Source: Flammeovirgaceae bacterium UBA7330 (lineage in GTDB: Bacteria; Bacteroidota; Bacteroidia; Cytophagales; Cyclobacteriaceae). Taken from it: a stretch of DNA of 64,000 nucleotides. The stretch lies in the NCBI GenBank assembly GCA_002471275.1, contig DKPQ01000005.1, forward strand, positions 558,001 to 622,000, in the 5' to 3' direction. The notes below the pieces were generated by a model. The model ran no database searches, was not told where the DNA came from, and was given only the letters and a program-made list of their open reading frames with translations. The first letter of the stretch is position 1. The number at the start of each line of letters is the position of its first letter. Positions 43,362 to 51,366 of this stretch are shown piece after piece. The translations under genes and the position numbers were made by a program.

Positions 43362-43916
43362 TTGGGAGATCAGCGCACATTTAATGAAGCAGAATTTGAA
43401 AAACTCTTCAGGGAATTTTTTCCTTATTTGTGCGCTTTTGCCAGGAAATACGTGGATGATGAATCGGATTGCAAAGACATCGTCCACAATGTCTTTCTGA
43501 ATCTTTGGCAAAAGAGGGAAGCGCTAGACCATTCCGATTCATTGAAAAGTTATCTTTTTAAATCTGTCTACAATCGATGCTTAAATCACATCAGAGATCA
43601 AAAGAAAATCCTTCACAAGGATATTGAGTTTGAACCTGAAGCGCTGTCGAAATATGCTGAATCCAATAATTATTTGGAGGAGTCTGAACTGGAAATGCGA
43701 ATTAAAAAAGCCATTGATAATCTCCCGGAAAAGTGCAGAACGATTTTTATACTCAACCGATTTGAAGAAAAGAAGTACAGTGAAATTGCTGAAATTCAAG
43801 GAGTTTCAGTGAAAGCTATCGAAGCTCAAATGTCAAAAGCATTGAAGCTATTGAGGGAACAGCTTATCGATTATCTGGTAGTTTTGATTATTTTATTTCA
43901 AATTTATCTAGGGTGA
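43362..43916 (+). CDS. FecI-like ECF sigma factor
   Basis: The 184-residue sigma factor has region 2 (FFPYLCAFARKYVDDESDCKD, VFLNLWQKRE) and region 4 (LPEKCRTIFILNRFEEKKYSEIAEIQGVSVKAIE). No in-frame ATG lies before region 2, and the frame is closed by TAA at 43332-43334, so translation must begin at a non-ATG codon, most likely TTG at 43362 (CTG at 43356 is the alternative). A FecR gene follows 31 bp later and an STN TonB receptor after that, giving a typical surface-signalling module. The gene's stop overlaps the TATCTAGGGT motif that may be its own target. Confidence 0.93.
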   Translation: MGDQRTFNEAEFEKLFREFFPYLCAFARKYVDDESDCKDIVHNVFLNLWQKREALDHSDSLKSYLFKSVYNRCLNHIRDQKKILHKDIEFEPEALSKYAESNNYLEESELEMRIKKAIDNLPEKCRTIFILNRFEEKKYSEIAEIQGVSVKAIEAQMSKALKLLREQLIDYLVVLIILFQIYLG

Positions 43917-43934
43917 TGAGGCATTCATGTGTGT
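43905..43934 (+). promoter_or_regulatory. Candidate FecI-type promoter upstream of fecR
   Basis: TATCTAGGGT (43905-43914), 14 bp, then GTGTG (43929-43933) and T. The same two boxes with the same spacing occur at 48441-48470. It overlaps the sigma gene's stop and lies just before the FecR ATG at 43948. Confidence 0.6.
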
Positions 43935-43947
43935 TAAATGGAAATAG

Positions 43948-44916
43948 ATGAAAAGCGAAGCTGAACATAGTGAATTGATCGAATTGGCAGTGAAGAAGTT
44001 GTCAGGAGAAGCTTCGGCCGAAGAATTGAATCAGCTTCAGCGCCTGATTGATGAAAAGGTTGAAAATCAGACCTTTTACGAGGAGCTGGAGAAGACCTGG
44101 ATTTCTACAGAAAAGGCCAGGGGAATTACACAGTCTGAGGTGGATGAAGAATGGTTGAGACTGCAAAAGGAAATGCATCGTGACCAGCACAGATCTTCAT
44201 TTTCAACATGGCTTAAAATTGCGGCTTCATTGGCTCTTCTTATTTCAATATCATTGATCGTTTTTCAGTTTTCGAAAAGTGATCAGATGATTTTGGTTGC
44301 CACTGATAGTTCGATCACTCAAACACTGAGCGATGGTTCTGTAATCACTCTCAAGGCAGGCAGTGAGTTAAAATACACTGAAGGATTTAGTGATGAGATG
44401 AGGCAAGTCACTCTGGAGGGGGAAGCATTTTTTGAAGTGACCCGGGATACTGAAAGACCCTTTATCGTTCACACTCCATCGATAGATGTTAAAGTTTTGG
44501 GTACGTCTTTCAATGTGAAAGCTGATGAATCTAATACTGCAGATGTAGTTGTAGTAGATGGATTAGTGTCTGTAAAATATCGGGACCAGGAAGTCAAACT
44601 TAATCCGGGTGAAAAGGTAATTGCCATGCTTGCTACTCATAAGCTAGCCAGGCTCAAAAATGAAGATCCAAATTTTATTTCCTGGAAAACCATGAAGTTT
44701 TATTTTGATGACAGTCCGCTAAAACAAGTTGTCAGGGATCTCAATCATGCATTCGATAGTTCTATTCAGGTCGAGGATCATCTCATGAATTGCCCGGTGA
44801 CCGTCTCTTTTGAGGACCAATCACTGGATGCTATCCTACGGGTTTTACAGGCTACCCTTAACCTGTCAATTAAGGAAAATAAAGGGGTGAAGGTGTTATC
44901 AGGACCTGGATGTTGA
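43948..44916 (+). CDS. FecR-family anti-sigma factor
   Basis: The 322-residue protein has a cytoplasmic N-terminal sigma-binding part, one membrane helix (about 87-107, LKIAASLALLISISLIVF), a periplasmic FecR domain (LSDGSVITLKAGSELKY, VKVLGTSFNVKA) and a DUF4974 domain at the C-terminus (DDSPLKQVVRDLNHAFDS). It relays ligand binding by the STN receptor to the sigma factor and is normally needed for both inhibition and activation. Confidence 0.93.
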   Translation: MKSEAEHSELIELAVKKLSGEASAEELNQLQRLIDEKVENQTFYEELEKTWISTEKARGITQSEVDEEWLRLQKEMHRDQHRSSFSTWLKIAASLALLISISLIVFQFSKSDQMILVATDSSITQTLSDGSVITLKAGSELKYTEGFSDEMRQVTLEGEAFFEVTRDTERPFIVHTPSIDVKVLGTSFNVKADESNTADVVVVDGLVSVKYRDQEVKLNPGEKVIAMLATHKLARLKNEDPNFISWKTMKFYFDDSPLKQVVRDLNHAFDSSIQVEDHLMNCPVTVSFEDQSLDAILRVLQATLNLSIKENKGVKVLSGPGC

Positions 44917-44928
44917 CCATTTCAGCAT

Positions 44929-47517
44929 ATGAAGAACTATGGGTTATTCATTTGTATTCTACTGATCTGTATCAAAACAGTCTCACACGCACAAACCTCA
45001 TTTCCGGATGTGGTTTTGACCATTCAGGAGAAGGAAAAGACGGTTGAAGAACTTCTCTTGATCATTGAATCAAAGTCAGGGATTTCTTTTGCTTACAGTA
45101 GCAATTACCTGCCTAAAGAGCTAAGGATAAGTATCGATGCTGAACAAAAAACCCTATCAGAAATCTTAGATGAGGTATTGTTGGGCCTAAACATTGACTA
45201 TCAATGGATTGAACAAAAAGTTGTGCTCAGGAAGTCCGCTGAAAAAAGCAGTGCTGTATTTTACACGATCAGTGGTTATGTAAAGGACAAACTAAATGGT
45301 GAAAATCTGATTGGTGCCACTGTTCAGATAAAAGATACTTACATCGGAAATATTACGAATGCGTATGGTTTTTATTCAATGACTTTGCCAGCAGGCAGGT
45401 ATCAATTGATGTTTTCATATGTCGGTTACGAAAGCCATGAGGTGCCTGTTGTTCTCAACGAATCAATCTCCCTTGACATCCCGGTTGCCCCGAAATTCTC
45501 GTTTCTTGAGGCTGTGGTCATTGCGCCCTCTGATTCCGTTCTTCGAATGGAAGCGTCGGTCTCTAATGCCCTGGAGATCGATGCAAATCGAGTGATTAAT
45601 AAACCAACCGCGCTGGGAGAAGCTGATTTAATTAAATCACTGGATGTGATTCCGGGGGTGCAGCTTTTCAGAGATGGATCCACATTCTTTAATGTTAGAG
45701 GTGGAGACCGGGATCAAAATCAGATGCTGGTAGATGAAGCGCCCATTTACAATCCCGCACATTTTCTGGGTCTTTTCAGTGTCTTTGTACCAGAGGCCAT
45801 CAAAGATGTGAAGTTGTATAAGGGCAATGCACCCGCTGAATACGGCGGACGGGTATCATCAGTGATGGACATCCACACAAAGGATGGAAATAAAAAGGAG
45901 TTTAACCTCAACGGAAGTGTTGGCTTTGTCTCATCCCGGCTCTCTGTGGAAGGGCCCATCAAGAAAGATAAAAGCTCCTTTTTCTTGTCAGGGAGACGAT
46001 CACACGTTGGAAGCATAGTCAGGGGGCTGGGGGCTGATTTTGATCAGCTTTATTTTTCAGACTTTACGGGAAAAGTAAATCTGCAGCTCAATCAGAAGAA
46101 CCGGCTCTTTGTATCTACTTTTTTGAGTAAAGATGAATTTCTGGCTGACGGAGGACTCAGATGGGAGAATAAAGCGGGTACAATCCGTTGGAATCACCTC
46201 TTCGGAAGCAGGTTATTTCTCAATACAACCTTTTATTCAAGTAAGTATGAATATAACCTAATCACCGGTCAGAATATTCTCTGGAAAAACAACATTAACA
46301 ATGCGAGCCTAAAGACAGATTTTATTTTCTATAAAGATCCCACCAGCACCATCAAGTTTGGCTTGAGGATAAGCGGACACCACTTCAATCCAGGAAACAT
46401 TGAAGATTTCGCTGGCAATCAATATGATTTTGTGCCCAAGAGAAATGCCTTAGAAACCTCTTTGTATTTTAGTCATGACAAGCAGTTGGGAAATAAATGG
46501 CAGCTTAATTATGGGTTTCGGTTAAGCTCATGGACCAATTTTGGGAGAACAATAGAATATGAAATCAATGAAGATTATCAGATCGTAGACTCCACGATTT
46601 ACAATACACGTGCTTCCTACAATGAATATTCCAATCTGGAGCCCAGGCTAAATCTTTCCTGGAATTTTTATCCCAGTCATTTTCTTAAGTTCAACTATTC
46701 CCGGACGGCGCAGTACATTAATCTGATCAGCAATTCCATCAGTCCATTTAACAACCTGGAAGTATGGCTTCCGGCAAGTGTAAATATCAAGCCACAGTTG
46801 GGAAATCAAATATCTGTAGGATGGATTTACAGTAAACCAAAATGGAAGCTGGAAGTAGATGCTTATGGAAAGATTTTACACAATCAACTGGATTATATCG
46901 ATCAGGCCCAATTGCTATTGAACCCACACCTGGAAGCCGAGTTGAGAGCCGGAAGCAGCCGGATGTATGGAGTTGAGGGTACGCTCACAAAGAATACTGG
47001 GAAACTGACGGGTTGGCTTTCCTACATCTATTCAAGGAGTTTTCGAAACATACCAGGGATTAACAATGGGCGTACATATCGCACACTATGGGATCGGCCG
47101 CATCAGTTTTTGATGAGCCTAAACTATTTGGCTTCAAATCGGCTTACTTTCTCAGGGACATTTTTATTGAGCTCGGGTGCTCCTAACAGTAGACCCACGG
47201 CCTATTATCAATACGCCGGGCGGACTGTACCGGTTTATTCAAGTAGAAACAATAGCAGACTGCCGACCTATCATCGTTTTGATGTAGGCATGAATACCAG
47301 ATTGAATAAAAGGGAACAGCGGTTCAATCATTTTCTTGGTATATCTGTGTTTAATTTCTATGCTCAGAAAAACACCATCCTGGAAAGCTTCAATAAAGTG
47401 GAGCAATCGGAGGGGAGTTTTACGGTGCCGGCTTCCACCCATTCAGGTACCATAGTCCCTACCTATCGTTTTTTATATTCTTTGGTACCATCCGTAACTT
47501 ATTCATTTAGGCTATGA
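44929..47517 (+). CDS. TonB-dependent receptor with STN signalling domain
   Basis: The 862-residue receptor has a signal peptide, an STN domain (about 28-95: LTIQEKEKTVEELLLIIESK), a CarboxypepD_reg-like domain (about 112-195: ISGYVKDKLNGENLIGATVQ), a plug (PGVQLFRDGSTFFNVRGGDR) and a barrel ending in VPSVTYSFRL. STN interacts with FecR, so uptake and sigma activation are coupled. It is smaller than SusC proteins and is paired with a DUF4249 lipoprotein rather than SusD. The ligand is unknown. It lies 12 bp after fecR. Confidence 0.94.
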   Translation: MKNYGLFICILLICIKTVSHAQTSFPDVVLTIQEKEKTVEELLLIIESKSGISFAYSSNYLPKELRISIDAEQKTLSEILDEVLLGLNIDYQWIEQKVVLRKSAEKSSAVFYTISGYVKDKLNGENLIGATVQIKDTYIGNITNAYGFYSMTLPAGRYQLMFSYVGYESHEVPVVLNESISLDIPVAPKFSFLEAVVIAPSDSVLRMEASVSNALEIDANRVINKPTALGEADLIKSLDVIPGVQLFRDGSTFFNVRGGDRDQNQMLVDEAPIYNPAHFLGLFSVFVPEAIKDVKLYKGNAPAEYGGRVSSVMDIHTKDGNKKEFNLNGSVGFVSSRLSVEGPIKKDKSSFFLSGRRSHVGSIVRGLGADFDQLYFSDFTGKVNLQLNQKNRLFVSTFLSKDEFLADGGLRWENKAGTIRWNHLFGSRLFLNTTFYSSKYEYNLITGQNILWKNNINNASLKTDFIFYKDPTSTIKFGLRISGHHFNPGNIEDFAGNQYDFVPKRNALETSLYFSHDKQLGNKWQLNYGFRLSSWTNFGRTIEYEINEDYQIVDSTIYNTRASYNEYSNLEPRLNLSWNFYPSHFLKFNYSRTAQYINLISNSISPFNNLEVWLPASVNIKPQLGNQISVGWIYSKPKWKLEVDAYGKILHNQLDYIDQAQLLLNPHLEAELRAGSSRMYGVEGTLTKNTGKLTGWLSYIYSRSFRNIPGINNGRTYRTLWDRPHQFLMSLNYLASNRLTFSGTFLLSSGAPNSRPTAYYQYAGRTVPVYSSRNNSRLPTYHRFDVGMNTRLNKREQRFNHFLGISVFNFYAQKNTILESFNKVEQSEGSFTVPASTHSGTIVPTYRFLYSLVPSVTYSFRL

Positions 47518-48389
47518 AAAACCGGTTGCCACATATGATAGGTAAAGCGAATTCAATATTGGTTGAAACCAAAAATAGATGGCATAGGAGTTCTGTAACC
47601 CACCTGGGCTTGGCCTTCATGCTGTCCTTTATTATCCTGGGATGTGAAGAGGCATTTGAGTATGAGCCATTGCTTCAGGATGATTTATTGGTGGTGGAAG
47701 CATTCATTACCAGTGAAAAGAAGCAACAGGAGGTCCATCTTAGCAAGACATATACTGATTTGAATGGCAATCCGCCACCGGTAACCAATGCTTTGGTTGC
47801 TATACATGATGGTGATTCCATCTTCATTTTTACACATGACCCCGAGCGACCGGGTACATATTTGTCAGATTCAATTCAGGGGTTGTTTGGAAAAACATAT
47901 ACCCTGTATATTCTTCATGAGGGAATAGAGTATTATGCTCAGGCTACTTCAGCATTTGGATCACCACTGGAACCATTGGTCACCCGGGAATTAGACAACG
48001 GATGGTTTGAGTTTGTATACCAGGAATCTAACGAGCCTTCAATGACGGAGGTCATTGTTACCTGGGAAGAAACCGATTCTCTGGGGCAGACTAAACAGGA
48101 GCTTCGAAGGGCTTTTTATTATACACTCAACAGTTTTGATATTACCAGTGTATTTGCTCCTGAAAAAGATGGCTTGGTTTTTCCGGAAGGCGCGCAAGTA
48201 TTTAGAAGAAAATATTCCCTTACGGAAAACCATCAGGACTTTATCAGGTCCTTTCTTTCGGAAGTTGATTGGCGTGGAGGTGTTTTTGATGTCAGTGCAG
48301 GCAATGTATTAACTAACCTTACTGATGGAGCCGTAGGCTATTTTTCTGTTTCCATGGTTCGTACGGATACGACAATTGTTTCAAAATAA
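47514..48389 (+). CDS. DUF4249 lipoprotein
   Basis: The 291-residue protein overlaps the receptor stop as ATGA (47514-47517). Its lipobox is unusually deep (IILGC, C44); an internal start at 47619 (MLSFIILGC) would give a short signal but too few positive charges. The body (EDLLVVEAF-like opening DDLLVVEAFITSEKKQQEVHL) matches DUF4249, a Bacteroidota family usually next to TonB receptors and presumed to be its surface partner. Function not established. Confidence 0.85.
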   Translation: MKNRLPHMIGKANSILVETKNRWHRSSVTHLGLAFMLSFIILGCEEAFEYEPLLQDDLLVVEAFITSEKKQQEVHLSKTYTDLNGNPPPVTNALVAIHDGDSIFIFTHDPERPGTYLSDSIQGLFGKTYTLYILHEGIEYYAQATSAFGSPLEPLVTRELDNGWFEFVYQESNEPSMTEVIVTWEETDSLGQTKQELRRAFYYTLNSFDITSVFAPEKDGLVFPEGAQVFRRKYSLTENHQDFIRSFLSEVDWRGGVFDVSAGNVLTNLTDGAVGYFSVSMVRTDTTIVSK

Positions 48390-48440
48390 ATAACTGATAT
48401 ATAGCATGTTACCAGTTTTTTTAAAAAAAATATAAAAAAA

Positions 48441-48470
48441 TATCTAGGGTAGCTCGAGGTGATTGTGTGA
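48441..48470 (+). promoter_or_regulatory. Second copy of the candidate FecI-type promoter
   Basis: TATCTAGGGT (48441-48450), 14 bp, then GTGTGA (48465-48470), preceded by an A/T-only tract. The expected start is about 20 bp before the ATG at 48497. Identical boxes and spacing lie upstream of fecR. Confidence 0.62.
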
Positions 48471-48496
48471 TCAATACACAATCAAACTTTAAAAAA

Positions 48497-49630
48497 ATGA
48501 AAACGAATATGAAAGCTTTAAAATTTATCTCGCTGCTAGCCACCATAGCATTGATACTTGTCTTTGTATCCTGTGACGATTCAATCAACAGTCCTCAGGA
48601 AGGTGAGAGCATTCTGCCTGAAAGATTTACCATTGATATCCCTCAATCCATTGCCAACGCAGATGCATCAGCAAGTGGACGAACTGCCAGCAGGACAACG
48701 GATGACGATTTGGACGGAAATGATATCTATCAATTGCTCAGTTTTTTTATTGCCGTTGGTGATCAGTCAGGAGACCTTGTCGAGGCGATTATTGGAAGCA
48801 TTACCATTTTAGGGATTGACAGACCATTATTTCTATCTTATGAGAGTGATGAGGATGGAAGAGTGAAGAACCTTGAAGTGGTCGAAGAGGTAAGCTATGA
48901 GGGAAAGGATTATCAGTACATGCTCACCATTACTGATGCCGAATCAGAAGAGAATGCTGATGGAGGAAAAGCCATGCAGATTTTCTGGAACAAGAGCCCA
49001 ATTAGTGGAGTGGCTATTTTAAAACCCTATAATATCAATAGGGTAGAAGAAGCTGAAGCAGGAGATGCCATCCTCAAAATTGAGTATACGGAAGAAAGCG
49101 AATTTGGATATGATGCACATATGATCGTATCTGTGGATCATTTACCACTTGAAAACCCTTTGGTAGATCCATATTCTATCCAGACATTGAAAATGTTTGT
49201 TGGTAAATCAGGTGATCTTGTAGATGTATATGGAAACTCAGATCATCCAAATGCCAAGTTTTTCACGGAAGCATCTGGTTTTAACTGGGCATTTGTTGCC
49301 TCAGGGTCTGAAAGCGCGAAAATAGGTGTCGCTGAAGTGGGATTGCCACCAAATGATCTGGATGCATCAGATCGGGAAACATTACTGGGTGATTATGCCA
49401 TTAAAGAGGTTTTCACACAACAAATCCAGGCGGTATGGCCTGACCTGGAGCAAGAGCTCATTGACTTGTATTTGTATAATACGGAAGCACCGGGATTTTT
49501 CAACAATGATGGATTCATCAAGGGAGGTACAGCACCCAGCGTGGTATATGACCCATTGGTATCCCGAATCCAGGATTTGACACCCTACAACCCAACTGCT
49601 ATCTCCTCTCTGGACATTTCATTTCAGTAA
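48497..49630 (+). CDS. Unrecognised lipoprotein of the FecI regulon
   Basis: From the ATG at 48497 this is 377 residues; the frame extends ten codons further to a GTG that lies inside the promoter motif, so the ATG is preferred. A lipobox (LVFVSC, then DDSINSP) is followed by a beta-rich, acidic protein I do not recognise (YQLLSFFIAVGDQSGDLVEA, YMLTITDAESEEN). Because its promoter motif matches that of fecR, it is probably induced with the receptor and could capture the ligand. It is not part of the receptor transcript itself: 107 bp separate it. Confidence 0.75.
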   Translation: MKTNMKALKFISLLATIALILVFVSCDDSINSPQEGESILPERFTIDIPQSIANADASASGRTASRTTDDDLDGNDIYQLLSFFIAVGDQSGDLVEAIIGSITILGIDRPLFLSYESDEDGRVKNLEVVEEVSYEGKDYQYMLTITDAESEENADGGKAMQIFWNKSPISGVAILKPYNINRVEEAEAGDAILKIEYTEESEFGYDAHMIVSVDHLPLENPLVDPYSIQTLKMFVGKSGDLVDVYGNSDHPNAKFFTEASGFNWAFVASGSESAKIGVAEVGLPPNDLDASDRETLLGDYAIKEVFTQQIQAVWPDLEQELIDLYLYNTEAPGFFNNDGFIKGGTAPSVVYDPLVSRIQDLTPYNPTAISSLDISFQ

Positions 49631-49641
49631 TTAATTATCAG

Positions 49642-49671
49642 GACCCGTCAGGTTTCAATAGCTGACGGGTC
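49642..49671 (+). terminator. Hairpin after the lipoprotein gene
   Basis: GACCCGTCAG (49642-49651) and CTGACGGGTC (49662-49671) form a 10-bp stem. The T tract is weak (TCTGCTATT). The CCCGTCAG core resembles the REP palindromes P1-P3 (CCTGTCAG). Confidence 0.65.
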
Positions 49672-49697
49672 TCTGCTATTGAATTGATTCTAACAAC

Positions 49698-49719
49698 AGT
49701 GTAATTGTTAAATTACACT
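49698..49719. promoter_or_regulatory. 9-bp palindrome, possible operator of the GH105 gene
   Basis: AGTGTAATT-GTTA-AATTACACT is a perfect 9-bp dyad 30 bp before the ATG of the glycosidase gene. No U tract follows, so a repressor or activator site is more likely than a terminator. Confidence 0.5.
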
Positions 49720-49749
49720 TTGATTCAAGACCTTAAACAACAAGCGAAT

Positions 49750-50865
49750 ATGTTTAGAAGAAATTCAATATCGATTTTTATCTTTTTGTGCCTCCTTACT
49801 TCTACGCTACTGAATGCACAGTCTATCAAACCCAAAGAAGTACTGAGTGTCATGCAGAAAGTGGCTGATTGGCAGATTTTCCACTACAGAGATCCAATCA
49901 ATTTGACAAAACCGGCTCATCACCCCCTTGACTGGACCAATGGTGCACTATACGTGGGGATGGTAAAATGGGCAGCATTGTCCAATGATGACAAGTATTA
50001 TCAGTGGATGAAAAATATAGGGAGAGAGCACGATTGGGAGCTCTATGATAGGGTCTACCATGCAGATGATCATACGGTTGGTCAGATGTATTGTGAACTA
50101 TTCAGAAAATATGATGATCCCGAAATGATCGCACCAACCATCGAGCGTTTTGATTTCATTTTGCTACACCAGGCTCAGACTGAACTTACCTGGAGGTCAC
50201 CCTTTCATCAGGACAGGTGGAATTGGTGCGATGCCCTGTTTATGTCACCTCCTGTGTGGGCCAAGCTGTACAAGATCACCGGTGAGCGAAAATATCTCGA
50301 TTTTATGGTGAAAGAGTATAAAGCCACAACCGATTTTTTATTTGATAAAGAGGAGAACCTGTACTATCGCGATGAAAGTTACATGGGCAAGCTGGATAAC
50401 GGAACAAAGATTTTCTGGTCCAGAGGAAATGGCTGGGTGTTTGCCGGATTGGCGAATATTATGAATGAGTTGGATCCAGGGACTGAAGAGTACAGGTATT
50501 TTGCAGATATTTTCAAAAAAATGGCCAACAAGTTGAAGGACATCCAGACCCCTGCCGGACATTGGGCCATGAGTCTATTGGGTGCTGAGTTCTACCCGAC
50601 CCCTGAGACCAGTGGTTCATCATTCTATACTTTTGGATTGGCCTGGGGGATTAATAATGGATTGTTGGATGAAAAGACTTATGAACCCGTAGTGAGGAAA
50701 GCATGGAATGCGATGGTAAGCCATGTGACTAAAGATGGCATGCTGGCTTATGTCCAGCCCATAGGAGCTGCGCCAGGAAAGGCTTATCCGGATCAGACAG
50801 AAGTTTATGGAACAGGGGCTTTCCTAAGTGCAGGATCCGAGGTTTATAAGCTTTATAGCAAATAA
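49750..50865 (+). CDS. GH105/GH88-type unsaturated glycosyl hydrolase
   Basis: From the ATG at 49750 the protein is 371 residues with a signal peptide (SISIFIFLCLLTSTLLNAQ). The alpha/alpha-barrel motifs DWTNGALYVGMVKWA, HADDHTVGQMYCELF, WCDALFMSPPVWAKLY and SRGNGWVFAGLANIM match YteR/YesR-like unsaturated rhamnogalacturonyl hydrolases, which hydrate the terminal unsaturated uronic acid left by lyases. The Asp in WCDA is the likely catalytic residue. It is a single gene between two hairpins, so its operator at 49698 may control it alone. Exact glycan uncertain. Confidence 0.88.
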   Translation: MFRRNSISIFIFLCLLTSTLLNAQSIKPKEVLSVMQKVADWQIFHYRDPINLTKPAHHPLDWTNGALYVGMVKWAALSNDDKYYQWMKNIGREHDWELYDRVYHADDHTVGQMYCELFRKYDDPEMIAPTIERFDFILLHQAQTELTWRSPFHQDRWNWCDALFMSPPVWAKLYKITGERKYLDFMVKEYKATTDFLFDKEENLYYRDESYMGKLDNGTKIFWSRGNGWVFAGLANIMNELDPGTEEYRYFADIFKKMANKLKDIQTPAGHWAMSLLGAEFYPTPETSGSSFYTFGLAWGINNGLLDEKTYEPVVRKAWNAMVSHVTKDGMLAYVQPIGAAPGKAYPDQTEVYGTGAFLSAGSEVYKLYSK

Positions 50866-50895
50866 GATAGCTGCCTTAATAGCATCGCTTCAGTG

Positions 50896-50931
50896 AAAGA
50901 CCTGTCAATGCTTTAGACAGGTCTTTTTTTT
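50896..50931 (+). terminator. Terminator of the GH105 gene
   Basis: An 11-bp stem (50896-50906 with 50916-50926) with loop AATGCTTTA runs into a T8 tract. The stem contains ACCTGTC/GACAGGT, like the REP palindromes. Confidence 0.88.
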
Positions 50932-51054
50932 GTATTTAGAGGATTGCTTTCAGCGATCCCTGTAGTTCCTAATTCCGAAAGAAAGGTTCAAATCAAAGAT
51001 TTGACTTTTTTGTTTATGAAGCCTCATTCAAAGAAATTCGATTCGGCACATAAA

Positions 51055-51084
51055 CAAAAAAGCTCATTGCTGAAAGCAATGAGC
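51055..51084 (-). terminator. Terminator of the tRNA-Arg transcript
   Basis: GCTCATTGCT (51062-51071), loop GAA, AGCAATGAGC (51075-51084), with an A run at 51055-51061 that is a U tract on the minus strand. It lies 14 bp past the tRNA 3' end. Confidence 0.85.
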
Positions 51085-51098
51085 CTTCCCTTTCTTAG

Positions 51099-51172
51099 TG
51101 AACCCGGCAGGATTCAAACCTGCAACCTCCAGAGCCGTAATCTGGTGCACTATTCAGTTATGCTACGGGTCC
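51099..51172 (-). tRNA. tRNA-Arg (anticodon ACG)
   Basis: The 74-nt minus-strand sequence folds as a full cloverleaf: acceptor GGACCCG/CGGGTTC, D stem GCAT/GTGC, anticodon stem CCAGA/TCTGG with loop TTACGGC, T stem GCAGG/CCTGC and discriminator A; CCA is not encoded. A34 should be deaminated to inosine by TadA to read CGU/CGC/CGA. The D loop is AACTGAATA and the T loop TTTGAAT, so position 19 is A and position 56 is U instead of the usual G19-C56, preserving a Watson-Crick tertiary pair. It is a stand-alone unit with its own terminator. Confidence 0.93.
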
Positions 51173-51339
51173 AATACTCTTTATCCCCACGGTGGTCAAA
51201 AGTCCCTTGTGGCTATCTCTAGAATAAATTTAACATGATATCCTTAACTGGAAGATGTTAAAAGTTCCTAAAATCGAGTGCAAAAGTAATAATTTACTTT
51301 ATACCCTGGCGTTCTAAGCACTAGTTTTGAAATAGATTC

Positions 51340-51347
51340 TATCTTTG
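51340..51347 (+). promoter_or_regulatory. Minus-7 element upstream of the beta-barrel gene
   Basis: TATCTTTG (51340-51347) matches TAnnTTTG, 19 bp before the ATG at 51367. A second TAGTTTTG lies at 51322-51329. Confidence 0.45.
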
Positions 51348-51366
51348 CCCGCAAAATTGAATATCC

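Noticed and set aside
50944..51222. 92-codon rightward ORF across the tRNA
   Set aside because: It runs through the terminator and the tRNA-Arg gene antisense, so it is not a gene.
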